Below, piece by piece: positions 53,172-62,429 of a DNA stretch of 64,000 nucleotides. Source of the DNA: Candidatus Fermentithermobacillus carboniphilus (GTDB lineage: Bacteria > Bacillota > Sulfobacillia > Fermentithermobacillales > Fermentithermobacillaceae); assembly GCA_018208355.1 (NCBI GenBank), contig CP062796.1, positions 301,217 to 365,216 of the forward strand, in the 5' to 3' direction. Positions within the stretch are counted from its first letter, which is position 1. Every line of letters begins with the position of its first letter. The position numbers and the translations under genes are program-made. The notes under the pieces are model-generated. The model was not told where the DNA came from and made no database searches. It saw nothing but the letters and a program-made list of their open reading frames with translations.

Positions 53172-53491
53172 TCCCTATCCGAAGGGGCAGGTCCCGCCCC
53201 ACGCTGCATTTCCACGCGCATCCCAGCTCTAAGTTTTGCGGTACAAGCTCGAACATTGGGGACTCCGTCGATGACCACAAGACAGGAAGAGCAATTGCCT
53301 ATCGCACAAAAAAAGCCGCGGGGGTGGTCCAGCTTCAGGCTCTTGTGGAGGACCTTTATCCCCGCGGCATGGAGGGCACTTGCCACAGGCTCCCCCTCGT
53401 ACCCCCAAACCTCTCTTCCCTCCCAGAAAAACTTCACTTTCTTCCGTTCGGGAAAACTCAGTATAGGGTGATCCTCGATTCTGAGATCCAA
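53168..53491 (-). CDS. [2Fe-2S] Hcn A-like subunit
   Basis: 107 residues. FWEGREVWGYEGEPVASALHAAGIKVLH, GFFCAIGNCSSCLVVIDG...ACTA, an HcnA/sarcosine-oxidase-alpha-type [2Fe-2S] domain (Fer2_4). The TTG at 53491 with AAGGAGG 9 nt upstream is preferred to a GTG at 53521. First gene of the five; overlaps the next by 4 bp. Confidence 0.85.
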   Translation of the reverse strand: MDLRIEDHPILSFPERKKVKFFWEGREVWGYEGEPVASALHAAGIKVLHKSLKLDHPRGFFCAIGNCSSCLVVIDGVPNVRACTAKLRAGMRVEMQRGAGPAPSDRE

Positions 53492-53695
53492 CGGTTGAGG
53501 CCTCCTTGTTCCTGGCTTCACAGGTTAATTCGTGTCAAGTATTGGATTTTCCTCCTGTGGAAATTCTCCGGGACCGTTGCCAGCCCTTAGGGGACCAAAA
53601 TCCAAGTGACCGGTGGGGAATCTCATGAAAAGGCCCCGGCGTCCTTAAACGCGGGGACCGTTTGTGAAAGTTTTTGGCGAGCGTTTAGTACAGGC

Positions 53696-53905
53696 CTATT
53701 TTCCGCAGGTAGAACAGGTGCCACCGGAGCAGGTGGTGCACGTTCCGGCACTCCCGCTGGAACCCTGGACGTTTGAGTTAAATCTCGAAAGAAGTTTTTT
53801 GAGATCCTTTGAGCCACACGAGGGACATTCAGGCGTCTCCTTACCCCTCATGTAGAATTCGAAAGTGCTGCCACATCGCTGGCATCTGTATTCGAAAATC
53901 GGCAT
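53696..53905 (-). CDS. FmdB-type zinc ribbon protein
   Basis: 69 residues: MPIFEYRCQRCGSTFEF..., ECPSCGS, then a flexible tail with CTTCSGGTCSTCGK. FmdB-family proteins carry such a ribbon; here the extra Cys-rich tail would bind more metal. The ATG at 53905 has GGAGGT 6 nt upstream. Confidence 0.88.
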   Translation of the reverse strand: MPIFEYRCQRCGSTFEFYMRGKETPECPSCGSKDLKKLLSRFNSNVQGSSGSAGTCTTCSGGTCSTCGK

Positions 53906-53964
53906 AACCACACCTCCCGCCTTTTAAGTGTATATCGACGCTCCGTTCACTGCAAATTTCGGGA

Positions 53965-54237
53965 CTAGAGGCTTTCCGCCTTGCTGATGAGTTGATCCAG
54001 CATGTTTATGATTTCATCGGTGGTGCCCCTACCCGTGTAAATTATGGGCTCGCAGTCCCAGCGGGAGATGAACTCCTTGATGCCCCTGGCCATCTCCTTA
54101 ATGTCGCCTGCCAGCTCCTTGATCTTGACTAGGGACTCCGCCTCTCCAGAATCAGCACATTCCAGGATAAGCGACGAGGCTTCGATTATGTCATCGAGCC
54201 GGTCGGCTATGACTCCCACGCGCAGAAACCTCGACAT
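53965..54237 (-). CDS. Small helical protein of unknown function
   Basis: 90 residues, rich in short helices (LDDIIEASSLILECADSGEAESL, IKEMARGIKEFISRWD). No family recognised. GGAGGG 7 nt before the ATG supports it. Upstream of the FmdB-type gene by 59 bp, same strand, so possibly one transcript. Confidence 0.6.
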   Translation of the reverse strand: MSRFLRVGVIADRLDDIIEASSLILECADSGEAESLVKIKELAGDIKEMARGIKEFISRWDCEPIIYTGRGTTDEIINMLDQLISKAESL

Positions 54238-54379
54238 ATTTCGACCCTCCCAGTCGGGGAAGTTCGCCGTTTCACTCTTTTTTCCTCTCTTGATCCTAAT
54301 TCGTTTTTACCCATACACGTCATAACGGAGGCGAATAAGAAAAAAACTACGAGAGAAACCCCTAGAAAGGAGCAAGACA

Positions 54380-54928
54380 ATGCCGAAGAACGAAGATTAC
54401 GCCGTAGGGAACATCGACGTCGACAAGAATCCGGCCTCTCACGTAGTTGAGGAATTGAGGCGGTCGTTCAAGCCTCCTGGGGCGGGCACTCCCACGACAC
54501 CTGCGGAGAAAATCGAAGATGCTCTTGCTGAGGTCCAGAACCAGATCCGGGAGCAGCAGATGCTCACAGAGCAAAACCTGCAAAACTCCCTCAGCAAGGC
54601 GTCCACCCACGTCGCGGATTCCCAGGCCATCGATACGCTTTTCGCTATATCCCAGCAAGTAGCCTCTTTAGTATCACAGGGGAACGAATCCCTGAGAGCC
54701 AATGCCCAAAAGGTATCTGAGCTCATCAACCACATGGGGTCTCAGCTCTCGATGCAACAGGCGAAGGCGGACCGCCAGGTAGCCATGTCCCTCCAGCAGG
54801 CTGTATCCGCGCTGGCAGATGCCCAAAACGCCATGTTCCAGAGTATGGCCATCGGTGAAATGCAACAGCTGGTGAAAGGCGCCAGCCAGGTGGTCAAAGA
54901 CATCATCGCTCCAGGTCAGGTTCAGTAA
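54380..54928 (+). CDS. Gln/Ser/Ala-rich coiled-coil protein
   Basis: 182 residues with a Pro-rich ~40-residue start and a long helical remainder rich in Gln and Ser (QNQIREQQMLTEQNLQNSL, ISQQVASLVSQGNESLRANA). No known family. AAAGGAG lies 7 nt before the ATG. Convergent with the deacetylase gene, 3 bp apart. Perhaps a structural or phasin-like protein; inference. Confidence 0.65.
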   Translation: MPKNEDYAVGNIDVDKNPASHVVEELRRSFKPPGAGTPTTPAEKIEDALAEVQNQIREQQMLTEQNLQNSLSKASTHVADSQAIDTLFAISQQVASLVSQGNESLRANAQKVSELINHMGSQLSMQQAKADRQVAMSLQQAVSALADAQNAMFQSMAIGEMQQLVKGASQVVKDIIAPGQVQ

Positions 54929-54931
54929 ACC

Positions 54932-56224
54932 CTATTTACTACTATCTGGAGGTCTCGGATTTGGCCCGACGTTCTGAAAGCCAAAACCTAACCGGGCCAG
55001 ATTCTCGATGAGCGAGGGCAGGGCCTCCACCGTGGTCTGGAGGCCCTCGTGCAGGAGAATGACGCTGCCATCCGTGGCACTTTGAAGCACCCTATCCACT
55101 ACCTCCTGAGAGGATTTCGCGCCGAGATCCGCGCCGCCGATGTTAGTCCACATGAGCACGGTGAGTCCCAGACTAGACGCTTCTTTCACCTGGGTTTCGT
55201 CAAGGACTCCCATCGGCGGCCTGTACAGGTAAGGCTCCTGGCCCGAAATCTCTTTGACAACGTTTTTCGCCCTCAAAAGTTCTTTCTGAACATCCCGGCC
55301 AGAAAGCCCGGATAACGCCCTGTGTTCGTAACCGTGGACGCCGAGGACGTGGCCCGCGGCAGCTATTTCCTTCAAGATATCGGGATACCTCGCGGCCTTC
55401 TCCCCAATCACAAAGAAAGTAGCTTTTACCCCGTACCTGTCGAGCGTAGCAAGTATGGCTCTTGTGGTTACCGGGTCGGGACCATCGTCAAATGTGAGGC
55501 ACAAACGTTTGTCAGGCAAGGGGAAATAACGAGGAACCTCTTTTGCCCCGTTTTCCGCGGTGCGCTCCCCCGCACTACTAGGCCCTGCCCCATCTTTAGG
55601 CTCCGACTGGTCAGAAGGTCCCAGCCCGCCGGAACTCTCGGAAGGCGGTTCTTGAGGACTCGTACCGGAACCGTTTTGGCTCTTTGCTGGTCTCAGCCAC
55701 AGCACCTGACCAACATATATAAGATCCGGATTTTTCAGGTTGTTGACCTGTGCCAGCACCGGCACGGAAATCCCGTATCGGGCGGCGATGGCCGAAAGGG
55801 TCTCCCCTTCTGCAACCGTGTGCTTCTCAGGAGGTTTAATCTTCAGGTATTCGGTCTCAAGAGCTTCTAGAGTCTTCGGGCCGACCACTCCATCCCGCTC
55901 TATGCCTACTCTTTCCTGGAAATTCAGGACTGCACCCTTGGTTTTTTCTCCGAAAATCCCGTCCGGGGGGTCTTTGTAAAACCCGAGGGTTTTCAAGATC
56001 TCCTGCAGGACCCGGACGCGCTCGCCCCTGTCCCCGAAGCGAAGAAACTTTTCTTCCCGGAAGAAGTCTTCATGACCGGACTGCGCAAAGACTGTCCCGG
56101 CGCCTGGCAAAAGGCACCAAAATCCTTCTCCCGGGAAAACCGGTACACCGGCGGTCGGCGCAATCAGTGTTGCCGCTGCCACTATCGCGAGAAAAAGGCA
56201 CACCCCAAGTTTCCTCAAAATCAA
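54932..56224 (-). CDS. Secreted peptidoglycan polysaccharide deacetylase with PG-binding and LysM domains
   Basis: 430 residues. Signal peptide (~1-48), a peptidoglycan-binding_1 domain (~60-125: [15 protein letters not shown]), a LysM (~133-180: [22 protein letters not shown]), a Ser/Gly/Glu linker, then a CE4 NodB deacetylase (~235-420: [34 protein letters not shown]). Removes acetyl groups from wall glycans. TTG at 56224; a TTG at 56218 has better spacing from AGGGGG. Confidence 0.88.
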   Translation of the reverse strand: MILRKLGVCLFLAIVAAATLIAPTAGVPVFPGEGFWCLLPGAGTVFAQSGHEDFFREEKFLRFGDRGERVRVLQEILKTLGFYKDPPDGIFGEKTKGAVLNFQERVGIERDGVVGPKTLEALETEYLKIKPPEKHTVAEGETLSAIAARYGISVPVLAQVNNLKNPDLIYVGQVLWLRPAKSQNGSGTSPQEPPSESSGGLGPSDQSEPKDGAGPSSAGERTAENGAKEVPRYFPLPDKRLCLTFDDGPDPVTTRAILATLDRYGVKATFFVIGEKAARYPDILKEIAAAGHVLGVHGYEHRALSGLSGRDVQKELLRAKNVVKEISGQEPYLYRPPMGVLDETQVKEASSLGLTVLMWTNIGGADLGAKSSQEVVDRVLQSATDGSVILLHEGLQTTVEALPSLIENLARLGFGFQNVGPNPRPPDSSK

Positions 56225-56318
56225 AACCCCCTGAGCGCATCCCGCGCTTCTGGGGGTATGTTTCCAGCAAAGGAGGGAGTTTATACCGAAAAAGGAGAAT
56301 TATGAGGCATAAGGTTTC

Positions 56319-56747
56319 TCAAGAATTGACGCCCAATATACCTCCACACGCGCCCGCCAACACCGAGAACCCCAGCCTCTTAAAGAAGGCTCCCGCTCCC
56401 GGGGCAGGCGGAAAGGCGAGCAAACCGACTATGAACGTAAGGATGGCATAACCCGCACCTATGGCCGCACCATAGAGAAGCCCGTGAGCACCGGCTTTTT
56501 TCGCGGTGAGGAATGAAGCGAGGCCAAGCACGACGAAAGTTCCGCCATTCACGGACCAGAACAGTATCCTCTCATCAAGGTCGGTAAAGTACACGGTAGC
56601 CGAAGCCAGGAGCGTCAGGAGAACGGCCAGAACCAGGGAACACGCGATGCCCCGCCCTGCTATCACGATGGAAAACCCTTCTTCTAATAAACGCTTTCTT
56701 GATGATCGCCCTAAGTGGCCGATTTTCCCAGGAGGATTCGACGACAC
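56319..56747 (-). CDS. TIGR04086-type membrane protein
   Basis: 142 residues with four hydrophobic segments from about 28 onward (GIACSLVLAVLLTLLASATVYF, ILFWSVNGGTFVVLGLASFLTA, GLLYGAAIGAGYAILTFIVGLL, GFSVLAGACGGILGVN). Matches the small Firmicutes membrane family TIGR04086, function unknown. GTG start with GGGGGTG 7 nt upstream. Confidence 0.78.
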   Translation of the reverse strand: MSSNPPGKIGHLGRSSRKRLLEEGFSIVIAGRGIACSLVLAVLLTLLASATVYFTDLDERILFWSVNGGTFVVLGLASFLTAKKAGAHGLLYGAAIGAGYAILTFIVGLLAFPPAPGAGAFFKRLGFSVLAGACGGILGVNS

Positions 56748-56804
56748 AGGATATCACCCCCTGGTTTTCTATATTATGCTCGCCCAAAACCTATTCCGTC
56801 CTAT

Positions 56805-57584
56805 TCAGGTAAGCCGCCAAGGAACTGGAAGATCCCTGGCGGAAAGAGCCTCAATACCCGTATAATCCGTCAAGTCGACCTTGAGCGGAGTCACGGAAAT
56901 CAAGTTTCTCCTTATGGCACAAGTATCCGTATCATCCGGCTCATCCCGGTCCACCGTAACTCCTCCCAGCCAGAACCAGCACCTTCCCTTAGGATCGAAC
57001 CGCTTCTTGAAGGTATCTCTGTAGGACTGAATCCCCAGGCGGGTTATGGCCACCCCGGCAACCAGTTCCCTCGGAACCGCCGGCACATTGACGTTGACGA
57101 GATTGGGCCACCCGTCGCCTCTCGTCATCTCAAGGCCCAGTCTCAAGGCAAACTCTGCAGCCAGACCGTAGTCGATGTTTTCAAAGGCTCCAACCGAAAC
57201 TGCAACGGACTTGACACCCAAGAGCGCTCCTTCGAGAGCCGCCGAGACAGTCCCGGAATAAAACACATCGGTCCCCAGATTAGGCCCCCTGTTTACGCCG
57301 GATATGAGGAGATCGGGTCGCCCTTCGAGGATCCCATCCACCGCAAGTTTTACGCAATCAGCAGGGGTGCCGCTCGCGGCAAACATCCGGAGCCGTCTTT
57401 CACCCGTGTCAATTTCTCTCACTTCGATAGGCTGGTGAATGCTTATAGCATGTCCTGAAGCGCTTCTTTCCCGGTCAGGAGCGACAACCAAAATCTCCAG
57501 TCCATCTATTTCAAGAGCTCTTTCGACGAGTGCACGCAGTCCGTCAGCATTAATACCGTCGTCGTTGGTAAGGAGGAGAAGCAT
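56805..57584 (-). CDS. surE: 5'/3'-nucleotidase SurE
   Basis: 259 residues, normal. MLLLLTNDDGINADG opens with the metal Asp pair, SGVNRGPNLGTDVFYSGTVSAALEG holds the Asn and Ser loop. Dephosphorylates nucleoside monophosphates, also short polyphosphate. ATG at 57584 with AAGGGG 7 nt upstream; the longer form to 57641 is rejected. Located directly after the exonuclease gene by 67 bp. Confidence 0.95.
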   Translation of the reverse strand: MLLLLTNDDGINADGLRALVERALEIDGLEILVVAPDRERSASGHAISIHQPIEVREIDTGERRLRMFAASGTPADCVKLAVDGILEGRPDLLISGVNRGPNLGTDVFYSGTVSAALEGALLGVKSVAVSVGAFENIDYGLAAEFALRLGLEMTRGDGWPNLVNVNVPAVPRELVAGVAITRLGIQSYRDTFKKRFDPKGRCWFWLGGVTVDRDEPDDTDTCAIRRNLISVTPLKVDLTDYTGIEALSARDLPVPWRLT

Positions 57585-57651
57585 TCCAAAACCCCTTCCT
57601 GTAAGTAATCTTGATACGTTTTCCGGGCGTTCTTCCGCCACGACTCTCCCG

Positions 57652-60240
57652 CTACCGTTCCGGCCCCTCTGCTAGCCACTTCACTACCCTGAGGATAACC
57701 TCTTTCGGAGGCGAGACTACGCGCCTAAAGTCGGAAAACTCTTCCATGAAGCTCTTTCCCCAGCCACGCTGGCCCGGTAAGACTTTGGGATCCAGGAATA
57801 TTACGGCCGACCTACGTCCGGTCTCGCTCATGGCTTGGATATAGGAACGGATTGCTAGGACCGCCGCATGTACGTTGATCTCGATGAACCCATCTCTTCC
57901 CTGTGCAAACATCTCTTTTCTGCGAAGGTCCTCGAGCGCGGAGGGTGGCGAAAAAGGTATCTTCGGCACCACGATACATCGAGGGACGGAAGCAAGCCAT
58001 TGATCAGGCTCACTCCCGAACCTCGCCAGAACCAGGGTATCGTCCTCCTCCAGGTGCTCCACGACGCGGGTCCCCCCGTCGATACCCTGGGCGAAAACTG
58101 CGATACCTTTCTCCTCAAGTCTAGGGGCCAGTATCGAATACACTTCCTTGAGAAGTGCCCCGGACGAAAAGAGAACCAGGCACGACTTACGGATCACCTG
58201 GCAAAGCTCGAGCAGAAATCCGCTCACGTACGACGCGTACTGCGATGCCCCGGGGACAGGATATTTATCCGCCGCCGCCACCAGGACGTCCCCGCAGGCT
58301 GCCTGCCGGGACCCGCCTTGTCCTGGGCCCTCGCTCTGCTCGTCCCCGGCCTGTACGAACCCCGTTCCAGCCGAAGGACGCCCGGGCTTTACCAGGATTA
58401 CGGGCGATGAAAAACCGTGGAGCTGTCGGAGGCCATCTTTGGGGATTATCAGAGAAGCGAGGTTTGATAGGTAGAACACCCGGGAAAACCTCTCTTTGAG
58501 AAAAGCCCTGGCTTTCTGGGCGGGCCACAGCGTCTTACGGGAAAGAAACCAGGTCTTCGACCCGTCCTCTCCGATTCCGGCAGTGACAAGCCGGACCGAC
58601 GCTTCGTCGTCGGAACAAAAATGCCTGAGCCCTTCTTGCCAGTACTCGAGCTTGTGAAGGTTAGCGGAGACGATAGGCGGCTCGGGTATGCACGGAGGAG
58701 CAGTTCCGCTTTCGTCTAAGCTTAGCCAGATGTCCCTGAAGCGGTTTCTCATATCCGAGGTCACCTTGGAAAGGTCCATGTAGAGGGCCTTGGCAGATTC
58801 CTCTACCTCGCTTGGACAGATCGAGTCCCCCTGAGGAACCAGCCGGCCCAAAAGTTCGAGCAACTGCTGGGTCCTCTGAGCAGCCACTCTGTACCCGCCT
58901 TTGGCCAGTGTATCCCTGAGGCGGCCGAGATCGATCCTGGGTTCTCGTAGTTCCCACACGCGGCCAATCTCGTGGAATCCCCAGATCAGGGCATCGTCAT
59001 ACTTTTCTCCCGGACTTAGGGCCGCAAGTCTCGTCGTCAACACGATTTCCGACTGGGACGCTTTCCGTAAGGCTTTCAGGTAAAAACAGTCTTCTCTGAC
59101 CGGGCACGACTCACTGCACGAGAGATCCTGCGGGCAAGAAACCTCCCGCCAGATGTTGTGGCCGTTGCCGGTTATCTGAATCTCATGGGAGCCTCCTTCC
59201 TGGGTGAACCTGCGCCAGTTGACCAGGGACGCAAGGAACCTCTTTTCTTCGTGGTCCAGATCCTCGTAAAGTCCTTTCTTTGCCAGGAAAAGGGCTTTTT
59301 CGAACCTCAGGACACAAAGATAGTCAGACGAAAGACCGAGGTGCGACACACGCGCCCCCATGTCCGCCACCTCCTGCGAAGTTAAAGGAAAGCCAGCCAT
59401 AAGGGCGCGCCTTTTCGATTTCCTCGTATATTCTAAGACAGCCCCCGCCACTAACCTGGCCATATCTGAACCCGAAGGAAGGTCCAGCACTGTTTCTTCC
59501 CTTCCTTCACTCAAGGCCTCGGTTAAATCCGGCAGGATGTCGGATGCCGCCGGCACCGGCGTTGCACCGGGCCCCCGGGTAGGCGGCACGGGTTCCGAAA
59601 AAGGGAACAAGGCGGGCTGAAGGCTTTTTTCCGGGCCAGTTGCACTAAAGAGATGTCCCGGTATCCATTTGTTGCCCATGACCCAGAGCACTTTCTCCCT
59701 TACTTCATAAGGCAAGTCGCCGATCTTCTCCTGTATCAGGCGGAAAATGTGGCCCGAGGCTTCAGCGTCGCCGTACGCCCTGTGAGCCTCCTCGAGGGAA
59801 ACACCGAGCGAGGCAGCCAGGTCCGAGAGTTTGTAACTTTTGTACCCGGGAAAAACTATGCGGGAAAGCTCCAGAGTGTCGTATACGTTCACTCCCGGAA
59901 ACCCATCAATCACCTTAGCCAGGAAAGCCGTATCAAACTGGGAGTTGTGCCCCACAAGAGGGAAATCCCTCCGGTAACGCTGGATGATCTCGAGGACCTC
60001 CCCAAGGGAAGGACTTCTTTCCAGGTCATCTCTGGAAATGTGTGTCAGTCTCAGGGATTTCAGCGGCACGGGTTTCGTTGGCCGGACCAACGATGACCAT
60101 CGGTCGACCACCGCCCCGCCCTCGAACTTCACGAGAGCTACTTCGAGGATTTCGTCAGTCTCCACCGATAGGCCTGTGGTCTCCAGGTCAAATGCAATAT
60201 AATCAGGTACTGGAATGTTTCGATAAGTCAAATATTCCAT
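57652..60240 (-). CDS. DEDDh exonuclease fused to a degenerate DinG-like helicase
   Basis: 862 residues. The N-terminal ~180 residues form an intact DnaQ-type exonuclease: FDLETTGL (D18, E20), VGHNSQFDTAFL, and HRAYGDAEA. The rest follows the DinG layout, including an XPD-like cysteine group CPQDLSCSESCPVREDC, but the Walker A position reads LDLPSGSDMARL rather than GTGKT, and the DEAH box position reads IWGFHEIG. The helicase motor therefore looks dead; the nuclease looks active. Upstream of surE on the same strand. Confidence 0.8.
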   Translation of the reverse strand: MEYLTYRNIPVPDYIAFDLETTGLSVETDEILEVALVKFEGGAVVDRWSSLVRPTKPVPLKSLRLTHISRDDLERSPSLGEVLEIIQRYRRDFPLVGHNSQFDTAFLAKVIDGFPGVNVYDTLELSRIVFPGYKSYKLSDLAASLGVSLEEAHRAYGDAEASGHIFRLIQEKIGDLPYEVREKVLWVMGNKWIPGHLFSATGPEKSLQPALFPFSEPVPPTRGPGATPVPAASDILPDLTEALSEGREETVLDLPSGSDMARLVAGAVLEYTRKSKRRALMAGFPLTSQEVADMGARVSHLGLSSDYLCVLRFEKALFLAKKGLYEDLDHEEKRFLASLVNWRRFTQEGGSHEIQITGNGHNIWREVSCPQDLSCSESCPVREDCFYLKALRKASQSEIVLTTRLAALSPGEKYDDALIWGFHEIGRVWELREPRIDLGRLRDTLAKGGYRVAAQRTQQLLELLGRLVPQGDSICPSEVEESAKALYMDLSKVTSDMRNRFRDIWLSLDESGTAPPCIPEPPIVSANLHKLEYWQEGLRHFCSDDEASVRLVTAGIGEDGSKTWFLSRKTLWPAQKARAFLKERFSRVFYLSNLASLIIPKDGLRQLHGFSSPVILVKPGRPSAGTGFVQAGDEQSEGPGQGGSRQAACGDVLVAAADKYPVPGASQYASYVSGFLLELCQVIRKSCLVLFSSGALLKEVYSILAPRLEEKGIAVFAQGIDGGTRVVEHLEEDDTLVLARFGSEPDQWLASVPRCIVVPKIPFSPPSALEDLRRKEMFAQGRDGFIEINVHAAVLAIRSYIQAMSETGRRSAVIFLDPKVLPGQRGWGKSFMEEFSDFRRVVSPPKEVILRVVKWLAEGPER

Positions 60241-60299
60241 CTCCCTTTAGATTATGTATAGAATATTTCATGTATCGCTGAAAGGCGGTGACCATGTAA

Positions 60300-61070
60300 T
60301 TGCCGGAAGTCACGGTTCTCCCCACACCTAAAGATCTGGAAGGATTCGACCTGTCAGGGAGCACTGCTGTCGTCATCGACGTGCTGAGAGCGACCTCCTC
60401 GATGGCCCAAGCCTTATCTTCTGGGTGTGAACGGATAATCCCTGCAAAAAGCGAGGAAGAAGCACTGGCGCTGAAGAAAAACTTTCCGGAAGCTTTGCTA
60501 TGCGGCGAGAGACGAGGCAGAAAAATCTCCGGGTTCGACCTGGGCAATTCACCCGCCGAATACGTTTCTTCTTCAGTTAAAGGTAAGGTCCTTATAATGA
60601 CGACGTCCAACGGAACCCGGACGATCGCGGCTGCCCGGGAAAAAGGGGCGGTCGAGATCTTCATGTGTTCCTTCCTCAATCTCGGCAAGACGGCAGCGGT
60701 ACTTTCGCAACGGCTCCTCGCAGCCGAAAGACAGGTGCCATCCCGAAAACCGAGCCTTGCCGTCATATGTTCAGGAAGCCACGGAGAGTTCTCTCTTGAG
60801 GATTTTGCTTGCGCGGGGGCTCTCATCGAGAGGATGACAGGCCAGGAAGGACTGATTAAACCCGAACTGACTCTCACTGAATCCGCCGTAGAGGCAGTGT
60901 CGCTCTACCGGAGGTATAACGGCGACATCATGAGGATCCTCGATGACTCGCAGCATGGCCGCTACCTTCGGTCCATAGGGTTTGGCCATGACCTTCTATT
61001 CTGTTCCAAAGTGGATTCTCTGAAGATAGTCCCGTGCCTGTCTGAAGCGGGCATCGTGGCATTTCAATAA
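60300..61070 (+). CDS. comB: 2-phosphosulfolactate phosphatase-like protein (ComB)
   Basis: 256 residues: VVIDVLRATSSMAQALSSG, LCGERRGRKISGFDLGNSP, TTSNGTRTI, CAGALIERM, DDSQHGRYL. These match ComB, which hydrolyses phosphosulfolactate in coenzyme M synthesis and is present in many bacteria without that pathway. The TTG start follows a weak AAGGCGG. Divergent from the exonuclease, and 25 bp before the DUF401 gene. Confidence 0.88.
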   Translation: MPEVTVLPTPKDLEGFDLSGSTAVVIDVLRATSSMAQALSSGCERIIPAKSEEEALALKKNFPEALLCGERRGRKISGFDLGNSPAEYVSSSVKGKVLIMTTSNGTRTIAAAREKGAVEIFMCSFLNLGKTAAVLSQRLLAAERQVPSRKPSLAVICSGSHGEFSLEDFACAGALIERMTGQEGLIKPELTLTESAVEAVSLYRRYNGDIMRILDDSQHGRYLRSIGFGHDLLFCSKVDSLKIVPCLSEAGIVAFQ

Positions 61071-61094
61071 AAGTTCGCGGAGGGGTGAGCCAGC

Positions 61095-62426
61095 TTGCAG
61101 TTATTCGGGGTAGTCCTCGCCTTCGTGGTCATAATGCTGTTGTCGATAAGGAGAGTTCCCCTCGGTAAGGTCATGTTTACCGCCACCGTCATCATCGCAT
61201 CGACGTCGGGAATGCCTTTTCAATCGGTTCTCAGAACAGTCTGGAACTCCTTCACTGATAGGACGACGCTCGAGCTGGCCGCTTCTGTGATGTCCATAGG
61301 CATATTTTCCACCGTCATGCACCAGTTGTCCTTTCTCGAACAAACCGTCAGGGGACTTTCCGGTTTCCTGGGTAATGTGAAAGCCGCCATCATGGCAGTC
61401 CCGGCTTTAATCGGGTCCATGCCGGTGCTTGGAGGTGCGGCTGTCTCGGCTCCTCTAGTCGACAAACTCGGGGAGCCCTTGGACCTGTCTCCTTCGCAAA
61501 AGGCAGCGATAAACCTCGTGTTCCGGCACGGCATGTTTTTCATATTCCCCTTTTCTCCCAGCCTGGTCCTAGCATCCAAACTGATGGGATATTCAGTGGG
61601 GAAGCTCATATCGTACCTCTGGCCATTGTCGGTAGTTCTGTGGGGAGTCGGATATGTGGCGCTTTTGAGAAAGGTTCCATCTGCAAGGATTCCAGCGCCC
61701 ACCGGTCCCGCGTATCCAGAGCTTTCTGCTACAGAATCCGGTGTCGGCCCCAAGGTCGGACCTTCCGGCCACGCCAGAACGGCAAAACCGGAAAAGGGAA
61801 TTCCGACCGAGTCCCGAATGGACAGCCTTGCCACCTTCCTGCGTTACGGATCGCCCCTCCTCGTAGCGCTTGTAATGAGTATGGTTCTCAAACTCCCACT
61901 ATATCTGTCGCTACTGGCTGGAACCTGTCTTGCAGCTGTCCTCGGCTACGCCGAGAAACGAGCGGTGGTTTCTATTACAGAGGTCTTGAAAGGAGCAAAC
62001 CTCAATCAAGTTGTTGCTATGTTCTGGATCATGGCTTTCAAGGCATTTGTTACCCTGTCCCCGGTATTCGGGTCCCTGGTTGAAACCGCCAAATCCAGGG
62101 GAATCTCACCCGTCCTGATGGCTCTCCTTTTCCCCCTTGTTTTCGGGTTCGGCAGCGCTTCGCAGACCACCACCGTTGGTGTCCTCCTCCCTGTACTTGT
62201 CCCCGCGGCAGCAAGCGATGCTGCGAGGCTATTTTTTACATGTGTTGTGTACGGCAGCAGTTTTATGGCCTATTTCGCTTCACCGCTTCACCTTTGCCAG
62301 GTACTGACTTGCCAGTACTTCGGGATAGAGATTCCACAAGTGTACAGGCTTTACTGGCCGGTGCTGGCCGGACTGGCTGCTGCCTTAGGTGGATACGCGG
62401 TCCTTCTTACGCGCTTTGTGTTATAA
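61095..62426 (+). CDS. DUF401-type membrane transporter
   Basis: 443 residues with about ten hydrophobic segments: MQLFGVVLAFVVIMLL, VPALIGSMPVLGGAAVSAPLVD, FRHGMFFIFPFSPSLVL. Matches DUF401, an integral membrane family within the ion-transporter group. A ~40-residue Gly/Pro-rich loop sits around 205-245. TTG with GGAGGGG 8 nt upstream. Probably co-transcribed with comB. Confidence 0.78.
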   Translation: MQLFGVVLAFVVIMLLSIRRVPLGKVMFTATVIIASTSGMPFQSVLRTVWNSFTDRTTLELAASVMSIGIFSTVMHQLSFLEQTVRGLSGFLGNVKAAIMAVPALIGSMPVLGGAAVSAPLVDKLGEPLDLSPSQKAAINLVFRHGMFFIFPFSPSLVLASKLMGYSVGKLISYLWPLSVVLWGVGYVALLRKVPSARIPAPTGPAYPELSATESGVGPKVGPSGHARTAKPEKGIPTESRMDSLATFLRYGSPLLVALVMSMVLKLPLYLSLLAGTCLAAVLGYAEKRAVVSITEVLKGANLNQVVAMFWIMAFKAFVTLSPVFGSLVETAKSRGISPVLMALLFPLVFGFGSASQTTTVGVLLPVLVPAAASDAARLFFTCVVYGSSFMAYFASPLHLCQVLTCQYFGIEIPQVYRLYWPVLAGLAAALGGYAVLLTRFVL

Positions 62427-62429
62427 CAG

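Noticed and set aside
52542..53590. Long plus-strand readings opposite the HcnB- and HcnA-like genes
   Set aside because: Arg/Pro/Ser-rich shadow translations without start signals; the minus-strand genes are well supported.
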